Positions 35,622 to 44,863 of a DNA stretch of 64,000 bases are shown piece by piece. The stretch's first letter is position 1; the number at the start of each line of letters is the position of its first letter. The notes beneath the pieces were generated by a model. The model worked only from the letters and a program-made list of their open reading frames with translations. It was not told the DNA's origin and did not search any database. The position numbers were made by a program, and so were the translations under genes. This stretch comes from JBCCFC01 sp965213595 (GTDB lineage Bacteria > Chloroflexota > Anaerolineae > Caldilineales > Caldilineaceae), in the NCBI GenBank assembly GCA_965213595.1, contig CBDBZO010000006.1, positions 3,472,001-3,536,000 on the forward strand. Reading direction: 5' to 3'.

Positions 35622-37907
35622 ATGTTCCCATTTTTCTCCACCGACGTCCGTGCGCGAGCCGCATCGCGCGCCATTCGCACCGGCACAACCCTGGCCGTGC
35701 TGTTGACCGCCTCGCTGCTGCTGGCAAGCTGCAACTTCGTGCGCCCGCCGGTGTCGACCGAGCCGCCGCTGCCCCTGCGCAACCCCAACATCATCGGTGC
35801 GCTGGGCGGCAGCACGAGCGGCGAAGTCGCGCTGCTGGGCGGGCTGGACGAGGCGATGGGCTGTCTGGCCGAGGGGCGCACGGTCTACGGGCTGGTGATG
35901 CGCAACACCAACATCCGCACCGAGCCGGAAGTCAACGGCTGCCGCGTGGGGCGCGTGCCGCGGGGGACGCTGGTGCGCATCGATTCGGCCCACGAGCCGG
36001 GCGAGATCAGGGCGCTGATCAATGGAGAGGTGAACGAACTGGATCGCTGGCTCTCGCCCGAAGACGTGATTATTCGGACCGCCAATCTCTCACCCAGCCG
36101 GCAGGCCCAAGCGGAAGCATCGACCCCCGGCTACGAGGAGGACGTGCAGCCGATTTTTCAGCGCTCGTGCGGTTCGTGCCACAACGGAATCGCGCGCATT
36201 CAGGGGCTAAACGTCATTGAGTTTGACGAACTGATGGCGGGCAGCGAGGACGGCGCGGTGGTTGTGCCGGGCGACGCCGAGGCCTCGAAGCTGTGGACAC
36301 AGATCGAATCGGGCGTGATGCCGCCGACCGGCGCGCTGCCGGACGACGAGCAGACGCTGATCCGCGAGTGGATCGAAGCCGGTGCGCCGCAGTACCGCCC
36401 CGAAGCGCCCGCCGCCGCAGCCAACGGCGTCACCCAGAGCCAGGAGGCACAAGGCCAGGCGGAAAGAACGGGCAGCTTGAGCGACCTGTGGCTGCACGTG
36501 GAGCCGGAGGACGTGGACGAAGTGCCGCCCGTCTGCGAAGTGAGCCTGGATGAGGGGCTGACCTTTTTGAGCGCGTCGCTCTTTCAGCCGATCAGCTGCG
36601 GCGTTGCGCCCGGCGACGAGCAGCTGGCGCAGATTCAGGCGTCGTATGGTCTTGTCGCCAACCAGCTGACGCCGGGCGAGCCGACGGTGCGCGAGGCCAC
36701 CCCGCTGGACGAGGAGACCGACGTCGATGTGGAGGGTGAGACGGTCGAGGCCGACGAAGAGGCCGCCGCTGAAGTCGTCGAGGCGGCGGCCGCGCCGGTG
36801 GCTAGCGGTGGCAATGTGTCGGTGGCGGCGCTGGGGCTGCCCGCGCCGTCGGACAGCGACGGCTGGGTGCAGCCGAGGGGCGGCTTCTGCATCGACCAGC
36901 GACGACCACAAAACGAGCGCAGCATCACCGCCATGGCCTTTGCGCCGGACGGTCGCCTCTTTCTCGCGCTGGACAGCTCGCCCACTGGTGAAATCGACAG
37001 CAACGTGCTCTACGATGCCTATCATCCCAGCCGCTCGATTGTCGTCTACAACAGCGCGGCGGACAGCGGCTGGGAGACGATTCTGGACGAATCGAGCCGC
37101 ATCACTGGACTAGATTGGGAGAACGGCTCGCTCTTCGTCAGCCGGGCGGGCGAGGTGGGGCGCATTCCGGACGGCGGCGGCTATGAGCGGCTGGCGGCGG
37201 GCTTTGCCGTGCAGGGGCAGCTTTTCCACGCCAACAACGGCATCGAAGTCAGCGGCGGCTGGGTCTACGTCTCGGCGGGCGGCGTGCGCGACGGCTTCTC
37301 CGACGGCGTGATCGACCCGATGCCGGAGGCGGCAGCGTTGAGCGTGGTCACGGGGGGCAACGGCTACGCCTCGCGGCTGGTGCGCGCGCCGGTGGATCGG
37401 CTGCTGAGCGAAAAATCCATCGGCGCGTTCCAGACGGCGGCGAGGGGCTTTCGCAACCCCTACGGCATTGCCGCCGACCCGGCGGGCCGCATCTGGGTAA
37501 CGGACAACGGCGCGACCAACGTGCCCGAAGGCACGAGCGCCGGCGACGAAGTCAACGTGGTCGACGTCAACAGCGTCGCGGCCACGGGTGACGAATCGGG
37601 GACGCCCTTCTACGGCTTCCCGCTCACGCTCAACGGAATGCGGCCCGATTGGTATTCGTACCCGGTGGTCGATCTCGAAAACACCGCTGCGCCCACGGGC
37701 ATCACCTGGGCCTTTGGAACGGTCTTTTTTGGGCAGTATGGCCGCAACCCCGGTTTGTATCGCTTGGGCCAGGCGGGCAACCGAACCGTGGCCGAACGCG
37801 TCATGCTCATCTGGCCGCTGCTCGCCGTGGAGACGGCCCCGGACGGCGCGCTCTGGCTCGGATCGGGGACGGGGGGGCTGTATCGGGTGACGCCGGGGTG
37901 TGGGTAA
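35622..37907 (+). CDS. Haem c / beta-propeller lipoprotein
   Basis: 761 aa. Signal peptide with lipobox LASC (Cys 37); an SH3-like segment around residues 85-150; a cytochrome c domain with CGSCH (183-187) and a likely Met ligand in GVMPPTG (233); an acidic linker (about 340-390); then a C-terminal glucose/sorbosone-dehydrogenase-like propeller (about 420-755) with RNPYGIAADPAGRIWVTDNGA and GDEVNVVD. Extracytoplasmic, probably oxidising or sensing a sugar-like substrate with haem as electron acceptor (inference). GGCAATT precedes ATG. Confidence 0.82.
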   Translation: MFPFFSTDVRARAASRAIRTGTTLAVLLTASLLLASCNFVRPPVSTEPPLPLRNPNIIGALGGSTSGEVALLGGLDEAMGCLAEGRTVYGLVMRNTNIRTEPEVNGCRVGRVPRGTLVRIDSAHEPGEIRALINGEVNELDRWLSPEDVIIRTANLSPSRQAQAEASTPGYEEDVQPIFQRSCGSCHNGIARIQGLNVIEFDELMAGSEDGAVVVPGDAEASKLWTQIESGVMPPTGALPDDEQTLIREWIEAGAPQYRPEAPAAAANGVTQSQEAQGQAERTGSLSDLWLHVEPEDVDEVPPVCEVSLDEGLTFLSASLFQPISCGVAPGDEQLAQIQASYGLVANQLTPGEPTVREATPLDEETDVDVEGETVEADEEAAAEVVEAAAAPVASGGNVSVAALGLPAPSDSDGWVQPRGGFCIDQRRPQNERSITAMAFAPDGRLFLALDSSPTGEIDSNVLYDAYHPSRSIVVYNSAADSGWETILDESSRITGLDWENGSLFVSRAGEVGRIPDGGGYERLAAGFAVQGQLFHANNGIEVSGGWVYVSAGGVRDGFSDGVIDPMPEAAALSVVTGGNGYASRLVRAPVDRLLSEKSIGAFQTAARGFRNPYGIAADPAGRIWVTDNGATNVPEGTSAGDEVNVVDVNSVAATGDESGTPFYGFPLTLNGMRPDWYSYPVVDLENTAAPTGITWAFGTVFFGQYGRNPGLYRLGQAGNRTVAERVMLIWPLLAVETAPDGALWLGSGTGGLYRVTPGCG

Positions 37908-37935
37908 CGCGAAGCGCTGCTTCGCCGTACATCTC

Positions 37936-39210
37936 ATGCGCTTCCTCTTCACCTCCGCGCCGCTGCCGGGCCACCTCGACTGGGGTGGCTTTTTGCAGAC
38001 GGCGTCGGCACTGCGGCGGCGCGATCACGCGGTGCTTTGGGCCACCGGTGACGCCGTGGCTGGGCAGGTTGGGGCAGCGGGGGTGGACTTTCACGCGCTC
38101 GACGAAACGGGCTGGCGCTGGCCCCCGCCGCCGCCGCTTCCCCCCGATCCGCAGGTCAACTCCGAAACGCTTCAGCGACAGCGCGCCGTCCGCGCCCTGG
38201 ATCAGTGGCTGGAGGTTGATCGCGTACGTGCGGCGACCCGCGCGTTGGTGGAGGCGGCGAGTGATTTCCAGCCGGAACTGATCGTCAGCGAATTTTTTAT
38301 CAGCGCCGCGGGGCTAACCGCGGAGCTGGTCGACGTGCCGCTGGCGGTGGTCGGCTGGCCCGCGCTGGAGCCGGTGGCGCGACCGCATAATCAGGCCGTC
38401 GCCGAAATCGCCCGTGCTCGGCTACGCGAATTACTGGGGGAGTTTGGCCTCGCGGGGCTTAACTTTAGCGGTCTGCCGCGAGAGGGCGTTTCAGACAACG
38501 CGCTGGGTCCACCTGCGCTGCTGTCGCCCTACCGCCATCTTACTTTTTGGAGCGAACGCTGGTACGGCGACATGCCCGTCCTGCCACAAACCGCACACGT
38601 GGGGGGAATGGCCGCGAGCAAGCAGGTCAACCCGCCGCTGCCGGGACGCAACAAGGAAGAGGATGGGCCGTGGGTGCTGGTGACGCTGGGCACGAGCTTT
38701 GCCGACGACCCCAACTTTTTTATTGCCGCCTCGCGGGCCGTGCGCCGCGTCGGTGGGGTGACGCTGGCCGTGCTGGGCGGCGTGGACTCGGCGGCGCGCG
38801 AGCCGCTGGTGGCGCGGCTGCGGACGGAGACGCGGGGCGCGCTCGCTGTGCTCGACCACGCCGACTTTGACACGCTTCTGCCCCACGTCGACGCCGCCAT
38901 TCACCACGGCGGCGCGGGTACGACCCACGCGCTCGTCGTCCACGGCGTGCCGCAGATTGTCGTGCCCCACGCCGCCGATCAGTTTGGTCAAGCGCAGGGC
39001 GTGGCCCGCTGCGGCGTCGGCTTTGCCCTGCGCGCGCAGGAGACGACGCCCGATAAGCTCGCTCGGCTGCTCTTCAGGCTGCTGCCGGATCTGTCGGCGC
39101 AACGGGCGCACGCGCACGGTTTGCGGGATGAGTTTGCCAAGCTGGGTGGCGTTCCGCGCGCGGCGGATTTGTTGGAAAGCGTTTGCTCGTCGCAACGCTC
39201 TGCGTTGTGA
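37936..39210 (+). CDS. Glycosyltransferase, UGT/MGT type (GT1)
   Basis: 424 aa. Two Rossmann halves: N-terminal MRFLFTSAPLPGHLDWGGFLQ (acceptor side) and C-terminal nucleotide-sugar side with WVLVTLGTSF, LPHVDAAIHHGGAGTTHALVVHGVPQIVVPHAADQFGQA, the GT1 signature. Such enzymes glycosylate macrolides, carotenoids, sterols or phenolics; the acceptor is unknown. ATG 37936 gives the canonical start; a GTG at 37900 overlaps the previous gene. Confidence 0.9.
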   Translation: MRFLFTSAPLPGHLDWGGFLQTASALRRRDHAVLWATGDAVAGQVGAAGVDFHALDETGWRWPPPPPLPPDPQVNSETLQRQRAVRALDQWLEVDRVRAATRALVEAASDFQPELIVSEFFISAAGLTAELVDVPLAVVGWPALEPVARPHNQAVAEIARARLRELLGEFGLAGLNFSGLPREGVSDNALGPPALLSPYRHLTFWSERWYGDMPVLPQTAHVGGMAASKQVNPPLPGRNKEEDGPWVLVTLGTSFADDPNFFIAASRAVRRVGGVTLAVLGGVDSAAREPLVARLRTETRGALAVLDHADFDTLLPHVDAAIHHGGAGTTHALVVHGVPQIVVPHAADQFGQAQGVARCGVGFALRAQETTPDKLARLLFRLLPDLSAQRAHAHGLRDEFAKLGGVPRAADLLESVCSSQRSAL

Positions 39211-39259
39211 TGCCTCCTCGACGCTCCGCGTCGCCGCTTTGTCGATGAGGAGTGAACTG

Positions 39260-39289
39260 CGTACGGGCACGCCATGGCGTGCCCGTACG
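39260..39289. repeat. Family A palindrome (copy 4)
   Basis: CGTACGGGCACGCC plus its reverse complement, 50 bp after the glycosyltransferase stop and about 79 bp before xpt. Confidence 0.85.
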
Positions 39290-39367
39290 TAGTCCCCAAA
39301 CTTTTGCAGAGCTAAAGTCACTGGCGAGCGTCGCGCCGGGACGAGCAAGTATCAACAGGGAGAACTC

Positions 39368-39958
39368 ATGCAGGCACTGGTTGAACGGATTCGGCAAGAG
39401 GGGAAAAACCTGGGGCGGGGCATTCTCAAGGTGGATGGCTTTATCAACCACCAGCTTGACCCGGCGCTGACTCTGGAGATGGGGCATGAGTTTGTGAAGC
39501 GCTTTGCGGCAGCTGGCGTCACCGGCATCACCAAAGTCGTGACGGCGGAGGTGAGCGGGATTGGCCCCGCGTTGACGACGGCGCTGGCGCTGGAGGTGCC
39601 GATGATTTACGCGCGCAAGAAGCGCCCCGTCACCATGGCGACGACGGCAAGCGGCGCGGTGCTGCACGCCCAAGCGCCCAGCCACACCAAGGGCGGCGTG
39701 GTCGACCTGCTCGTTTCGCCCGAATATCTGCTGGCGAACGACCGCGTGCTGCTGATCGACGATTTTCTCGCCAGCGGGCAGACGATTCTGGCGTTGGCCG
39801 AACTGATCGGGGCCAGCGGGGCCACGCTCTGCGGCATCGGCTGCGTGATCGAGAAGGAGTTTGAGCAGGGACGCGAACTGCTTGCGCCCCTGGACGTGCC
39901 GGTGGCGACGCTGGCCGTGATCGAGCGAATGGAGGGGGAGAAGATTGTGGTGCGCTAG
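39368..39958 (+). CDS. xpt: Xanthine phosphoribosyltransferase
   Basis: 196 aa type I PRTase; xanthine salvage to XMP. ILKVDGFINHQLDP is the Xpt hallmark; the PRPP loop reads VLLIDDFLASGQTI. GGGAGAA lies 5-9 bases before the ATG. No purine riboswitch was seen upstream (the leader is only about 78 nt after the palindrome). Confidence 0.93.
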   Translation: MQALVERIRQEGKNLGRGILKVDGFINHQLDPALTLEMGHEFVKRFAAAGVTGITKVVTAEVSGIGPALTTALALEVPMIYARKKRPVTMATTASGAVLHAQAPSHTKGGVVDLLVSPEYLLANDRVLLIDDFLASGQTILALAELIGASGATLCGIGCVIEKEFEQGRELLAPLDVPVATLAVIERMEGEKIVVR

Positions 39959-39972
39959 AGGCGAGGGGACAT

Positions 39973-40854
39973 TCAGGCAGCGCCGTCGTCCGGATCGGAA
40001 AAGACCTGGACGCTGCTGCCGGGGGCGGGGCGCGAGTAGTCGCCGAGGCGCTCGTGAGCTGTTGAAGCCGGCTGCCGTGCACGTCGCCAGCGGGCGAGGG
40101 GGGAGCGGGGAGATTTCTCTGGCGGCTCCTCCGCAGCGGGTGCGCGCAGAGCGGACGCGCGGTTGATCTCGATGTCGCGCCGGGCGGGGGGGGTGCGGAC
40201 GGCCCACCAGCCAACGGCTATGCCCAGCGCAATCAAAAGCACGGGCCACCAGCGCAGCAGATCGTTGCGCTCGCCGCCGAGGGCATCGCTGAGCGTAAAG
40301 ATGAAAAGGCCAAAAATGAGCAGGGCAGCGGCGGGAATCAACGCCCACCACTGGGTGTTGCGGCCGGTAACCAGGTAGAGCGCCAGAAAGACCGCGCCCA
40401 GCCCGGAAAAGAGAATCGCCCCCAGCGTTTCCACCCGCGCAATCGTGCTGCTGAGCACGATCACCGCGGCCAGCACCAGCATAAAGCCGCTGGGAATAAT
40501 GGCCCACCAGTTGTCGTGCCGCCGCAGCAGATAGATGTGCGCGAAAGCCGCGGCCAGCCCGACAAAGAGCAGCGCCGCCGTCAGCTGCGGGCCAACGGCG
40601 GGCAGCGTCGTCGCCACGATCATGAGCGCGAGGGCGAGGAGCGTCCACCCTGGAATCAGCCGCCACCAGTGGGTGGGTGCGGCAATGAAGCCTGCAAAGA
40701 AGCCCAGCCCGCCCGCGAACGTCAGCCCGCCGAGAATATATTGGGCCAGCGGCTCAAAACGCGCCAGCCCGTTCAGGTTGAAGAGCAGCAGAACCAGGCC
40801 GCCGACCATGAGGCCAGCCGACCATAGCCAGGTGTTGGTGCGGTGAATGTTCAT
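39973..40854 (-). CDS. Polytopic membrane protein with WW repeats
   Basis: 293 aa. About eight to nine hydrophobic helices in the first 210 residues, punctuated by a recurring motif: HWWRLIPGW, NWWAIIPSG, QWWALIPAA and RWWPVLLIA. The C-terminal about 80 residues are basic and Pro/Arg-rich, ending in an acidic SDPDDGAA. No family recognised with confidence. It lies 44 bp downstream of the SH3 protein on the same strand. Confidence 0.72.
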   Translation of the reverse strand: MNIHRTNTWLWSAGLMVGGLVLLLFNLNGLARFEPLAQYILGGLTFAGGLGFFAGFIAAPTHWWRLIPGWTLLALALMIVATTLPAVGPQLTAALLFVGLAAAFAHIYLLRRHDNWWAIIPSGFMLVLAAVIVLSSTIARVETLGAILFSGLGAVFLALYLVTGRNTQWWALIPAAALLIFGLFIFTLSDALGGERNDLLRWWPVLLIALGIAVGWWAVRTPPARRDIEINRASALRAPAAEEPPEKSPRSPLARWRRARQPASTAHERLGDYSRPAPGSSVQVFSDPDDGAA

Positions 40855-40898
40855 GGCAGAAGGGAAGGTTAGCTCGGCGCGGGCAAGGTCAAAGCGCG

Positions 40899-43235
40899 CT
40901 ACTCCACAACGGGCAACTCTCGAATCGCTTGCGTATCCGTTTCCACCAGCGCTAGATAAATCCACGCTTCCGTGCCGTCCTCCAGCTCCACGAGCACCCA
41001 ATCGCGGGCGGCGGTGCGGCCCACGGCGGTTAGCGTGGTGCTGGCGGGGACGCGCGCCAGCGGTCGATTGTTGGCGACCGGTTCGGCGTAAACGTCCGTG
41101 CTGATCCGGCTGTTGGTGGTCACGGTGACGTTCGTGCCCTCAATGGGTCCACCGGTTCCTTCCTCTGCGTTGGCGTTCGCCGCACCGCGGACGCTTCCCG
41201 CACTCGCCCCTGCGCTTGCCGAAAGCTCCAGCACGTCTGGCGTCACGCGTAAGGCACGGCGCAACGCCCACCCCAGCCGACCGTCCGGCAGCTCGATCTG
41301 CACCCACTCGCCGTCATCGCTCAGGGCGACGGCGGCTAACACGGCGCCGTTGGGCAGCGATGTCATCACATCCGCCGCCACCGAGGGCTGCTCGTGCACC
41401 GTGGCCCCCAAGCTCGACGCCACCACCGCGGCTGGCCCATCGGGTGCAACGTTGGTGAAGGGCGCATCCGGCTCCACCTCGCCCACCGGCTCACCCGGCG
41501 TCGTGGTGATGGTTCCCAGACCGGGGGAAGCGCCCGTGCTGCCGCTGCTGGCCCCGGCGTCTTCGTCCGTCTCTGCGGCGTCCTCCGCTGTCTCCGTTGT
41601 ATCTGTTGGCTCCGTTTCAGAGGTTACGGTTTCCGTTGTCGTGATTTCCGGTGCAGCCTCCACCTCCGCGACACTTTCGGCCGCAGCCTCCTCGTCCGCC
41701 GGGGCCGCTTCACCGGGCAGCGGCAGCGTCTCCAGCGGCTCGCTCAGGCTCACTAATTCGGCATAGAGCCAAACCAAGGAGCCATCCTCGCGCTGCAGCT
41801 GCACCCACTCGCCATCTTCGCTGCGCGCCGTGGCGGGCAGCGAAGAGTCGGCGGGCAGCAGCTCGACGATGTTGTCGGCACTGATTTCCGGCGCGCTGCG
41901 CGCGTTGACGCCAGCCGTGCCCAAAATCGTACCCGTCACCCCCGTATCGACCACCGCGGGCTCGGCGGTTGTTTCATCTGCCTCTTCATCAGCTTCATCA
42001 GTCGTGCTCACCCCTGCATCCGTCTCCTCTGCGTCCGTCTCTGTATCAGAGTCGGCATCCGCCTCTGTTGCGCTATCGAGCGCCGATTCGGCGGCCGCCT
42101 GGGCCGCGCTTGTGTCGGGCTCGACAATGCCCAGCCCTTCAGCAATCGAGCGATCAACCTCTTCTTCTGTGATAGAAACAAAATCGGCAGAGACCCACAC
42201 GCGGTCGCCGGTGTGTTCGCCCTCGACGATGATCATCTCGATCCACTCATCGCCCTGCTGGTCCGTCACGTAGCCGAGCGTGCCGTCATCCAGCAGGTAG
42301 AGCACCGTCGACTCGTCGACGCGCGGCTCGCTGCGGGCGTTGAGGCCGTACTGCATCGTCACCGTGGCCGCGTCGACCGCCACCGTGGCGGGCAGCGGCG
42401 CGGCGGTGGGCGACGGCGTGGGCGCATCCCCAGCGGGCGGCTCGGTGGCCGCTGGCTCGGCTGCGTCCGCCGCAGAATCCTCCGCCACGCCCTCGGTAAC
42501 CACCTCTCCGCTTGCAACCGGCGTCGTCGACGTCACGGTATCTAGCGCTGGCGAGACGGTGGGCGCACCGTCGTCGACGCTGGGCGACTCCGCGGCAATT
42601 TCTGAACCGTCACCGCCCAGCAAGCCGATGGCGGGCAGGCCGTCCAGCGGGAAGCGGCTGAGCCCCAGAAAGGCGATGTAACCCAAAACGGCCAGCAACG
42701 CAATTGTAATAAAAGCGGGCAGCATCCAATTGCGCCGCCCGCTTGTGTCGGTCTCGTAAGTATTTTGATACTCCACGGGCTGCCAATCTGCCGGGGGCGG
42801 CCCGCTGCTGGGCGATTCCAGCCGCCACTGGTTGGCGATATCTTCGCCATTGTTCTCCAGCTGCATCCAGCGCAGAGGCTCGCCGCTGGCGTCGGTCAGC
42901 TCCCAGTTTTTCTCCACGCGCGCGTCGCGGTCGGCAGCGTCGGCGCGATCGGCACCGGTGTAGGCCGGGTCGCTGTAGTATTGCTGACCAAAGTTCGGGT
43001 CCTGCCGACCACCGCTTGCGTAATTCGCCCTGCCAAAACTTGGATCGCTGTAATTCGAGTCGCCGTAAGCGCGGGCGCCGCGATCTTCTCCTGGGTAACC
43101 AGGATTGGGCGGGTAGCCCTCACCGGCATTTGGATCGCCGTGGCTTCGCTCGCCAAAGTTCGGATCGCGATTGTCTGGATTATTATAGCGCGGATCGTTG
43201 GGCCGCGGGTCGTTCGACTGTGGATCGTTCTGCAT
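40899..43235 (-). CDS. Multi-SH3 (SH3b) membrane-anchored surface protein
   Basis: 778 aa. The N-terminal about 100 residues are a low-complexity Asn/Asp/Pro-rich repeat (NDPRPNDP, DPNFG, DPSFG). One transmembrane helix follows at residues 170-192, so the N-terminus is cytoplasmic and the rest external. The exterior has four SH3b-like domains with NARSEP, NARSAP, TVHEQP and DVYAEP first strands and a WVQ/WIEM/WVLVEL strand each, separated by acidic Thr/Glu/Ala linkers. Bacterial SH3b domains bind cell-wall peptides. Probably an operon with the membrane gene at 39973. Confidence 0.8.
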   Translation of the reverse strand: MQNDPQSNDPRPNDPRYNNPDNRDPNFGERSHGDPNAGEGYPPNPGYPGEDRGARAYGDSNYSDPSFGRANYASGGRQDPNFGQQYYSDPAYTGADRADAADRDARVEKNWELTDASGEPLRWMQLENNGEDIANQWRLESPSSGPPPADWQPVEYQNTYETDTSGRRNWMLPAFITIALLAVLGYIAFLGLSRFPLDGLPAIGLLGGDGSEIAAESPSVDDGAPTVSPALDTVTSTTPVASGEVVTEGVAEDSAADAAEPAATEPPAGDAPTPSPTAAPLPATVAVDAATVTMQYGLNARSEPRVDESTVLYLLDDGTLGYVTDQQGDEWIEMIIVEGEHTGDRVWVSADFVSITEEEVDRSIAEGLGIVEPDTSAAQAAAESALDSATEADADSDTETDAEETDAGVSTTDEADEEADETTAEPAVVDTGVTGTILGTAGVNARSAPEISADNIVELLPADSSLPATARSEDGEWVQLQREDGSLVWLYAELVSLSEPLETLPLPGEAAPADEEAAAESVAEVEAAPEITTTETVTSETEPTDTTETAEDAAETDEDAGASSGSTGASPGLGTITTTPGEPVGEVEPDAPFTNVAPDGPAAVVASSLGATVHEQPSVAADVMTSLPNGAVLAAVALSDDGEWVQIELPDGRLGWALRRALRVTPDVLELSASAGASAGSVRGAANANAEEGTGGPIEGTNVTVTTNSRISTDVYAEPVANNRPLARVPASTTLTAVGRTAARDWVLVELEDGTEAWIYLALVETDTQAIRELPVVE

Positions 43236-43560
43236 TGTGCTCTCTCCGTAATAAATGACTTGGCTGTGTAGCCACGCGGCCTCGATCGCCGCCTTCGCCG
43301 GTTCACCTAGTCAGCGCGCGCAGCGCTAAACGGCTAACGCAAGGGGAAACGGACAACGTTTGCTATCTTCAAACGCAAGTTGACGGCTGAACCGCTGCTT
43401 GATAGTATACCGTTATCACTACGTTGTAGCAACAAGTGGGGTGAATCTGGCACGCAAGCGTAGCGCAATTGCCGCCAGTTGGTCTTACACCTATCGATTA
43501 TTGTTGATCACACGGCTGATCACACGGCTGATCACACGGCATTCGCACAGGAGCGACCTC
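43236..43560. other. Divergent region between SH3 protein and FAD oxidase genes
   Basis: Mostly non-coding spacer. Near the oxidase gene are three tandem 12-bp units of CTGATCACACGG (43505-43539). No other repeat family is present. Confidence 0.5.
43505..43539. repeat. Three tandem CTGATCACACGG units
   Basis: Exact 12-bp tandem triplication 22 bp upstream of the FAD oxidase start. The units contain TGATCA palindromes, so they could bind a regulator or be a simple slippage product. Confidence 0.7.
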
Positions 43561-44772
43561 TTGAATTTTTTCGCGAGCAACGGCGCGACGTACGCAGCGT
43601 CTCCCCCAGGTAGGCAATCGTTCGACCGCATCGTCATCGGCGCGGGGGGGGTGGGCAGCGCGGCGGCTTATCACCTGGCGCGAGCGGGCCAGCGCGTGCT
43701 GCTGCTTGAGCAGTTCACCCTGGGCCACGCGCGCGGCAGCAGCCACGGCGGCAGCCGCATCATCCGCTACAGCGACGCCGACCCCAAATTTGCGCGCATG
43801 GCCCCCGCCGCCTTTGCGCTGTGGCGGCATCTCGAAGCCGATTCCGGCACGAAGCTGCTGACGCCCGCCGGCAGCGCCAACGTTGGCTCGGCGGACGACC
43901 CCTTTGTGCGCGACGCCACCGAAACGATGGCGCTGGTCGGCTATCCCCATCGCGTGCTAACGGGCGACGAACGCCGCCGCGAGTTTCCCCAGTTCACCGT
44001 GCCGGATGATTGGGTGGTGCTTTACCAGGCCAACGCGGGCATTCTCGCGGCCAGCACCTGCGTGCGGACGATGGCGCAGGAGGCCACCCGCCACGGAGCC
44101 ACCTTGCAAGAGCAGACGCGCGTCGCCAGCGTACAGCCCACGGGTGAGGGCGTTGCCGTTTACACCGAAGGGCCAAGTGGTGGGCAGACTTTTCACGCCG
44201 ACGGCGTTGTGATTGCCGCCGGGCCGTGGGTGGGTCGCTTCTTTAACGAGCTGCTGCCCTTCCCGGTTCCCGTGCAGCCGACCCATCAGCAGGTTGCCTA
44301 CTTTCGCGTCACCGATCCGGCGCTTTACGACCGCGCCCGCTGCCCAGTCTATATGTTTAGCAGCGAGCCACACTTCTACGGCTTCCCGATTCACGAAAAG
44401 CCGGGCCACATCAAAATCGGCGGCGAGCTCTACACGCCCATTGACGATCCGGACCAGCCTCGCGAAATCGATCAGGTCGCCATGGCCGAGCTGTGCGACG
44501 CCGTCTCGCGGCAGATGGCTGCCATCGACCCAACGCCGGTTGACGTGGAGCTGTGCAAATACACGGACACGCCCAACCGCGACTTTGTGATCGACCAGCA
44601 CCCGGATCATCCGCAGATTGTCTTTGGCGGCGGCTTTAGCGGGCGCGGCTTCAAGTGGACAATCGCGACGGGCCAGCTGCTGGCGGAGTTGAGTCTGCGC
44701 GGCGCGGCGGCGCACGACAATCCGTTTTGGCACGACGATTTTCGGCTGTCGCGCTTTGCTGTGCCGGCGTGA
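43561..44772 (+). CDS. FAD-dependent amine oxidase (sarcosine / N-methyltryptophan oxidase-like)
   Basis: 403 aa. The DAO fold begins with FDRIVIGAGGVGSAAAYHLARAG (dinucleotide-binding GxGxxG). HARGSSHGGSRIIRYSDAD is the monomeric sarcosine oxidase / SolA signature, DGVVIAAGPWVG lies mid-protein, and a Cys in ELCKYTDTPNRDF matches the covalent-FAD cysteine of MSOX/SolA. Expected reaction: oxidative demethylation of an N-methyl amino acid giving H2O2. Start at TTG 43561, chosen because AGGAG precedes it by 7 bases; upstream frame crosses the tandem repeat. Confidence 0.88.
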   Translation: MNFFASNGATYAASPPGRQSFDRIVIGAGGVGSAAAYHLARAGQRVLLLEQFTLGHARGSSHGGSRIIRYSDADPKFARMAPAAFALWRHLEADSGTKLLTPAGSANVGSADDPFVRDATETMALVGYPHRVLTGDERRREFPQFTVPDDWVVLYQANAGILAASTCVRTMAQEATRHGATLQEQTRVASVQPTGEGVAVYTEGPSGGQTFHADGVVIAAGPWVGRFFNELLPFPVPVQPTHQQVAYFRVTDPALYDRARCPVYMFSSEPHFYGFPIHEKPGHIKIGGELYTPIDDPDQPREIDQVAMAELCDAVSRQMAAIDPTPVDVELCKYTDTPNRDFVIDQHPDHPQIVFGGGFSGRGFKWTIATGQLLAELSLRGAAAHDNPFWHDDFRLSRFAVPA

Positions 44773-44787
44773 TTTCCGAACGCGGTA

Positions 44788-44848
44788 AGCGTCCCCGGCA
44801 CGCGCCGCTTCGCGTGCCCCATTGGCTCCGGCGCGTGCCGGGGACGCG
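44788..44848. repeat. Family C palindrome (copy 2)
   Basis: Arms AGCGTCCCCGGCACGCGCC and GGCGCGTGCCGGGGACGCG flanking a 23-nt loop, between the amine oxidase stop and tsaC start. Confidence 0.85.
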
Positions 44849-44863
44849 ACCAGCCCAATTCCT

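Noticed and set aside
39290..39367. Purine riboswitch upstream of xpt
   Set aside because: Only about 78 nt between the palindrome and the start, with no three-way-junction sequence seen.
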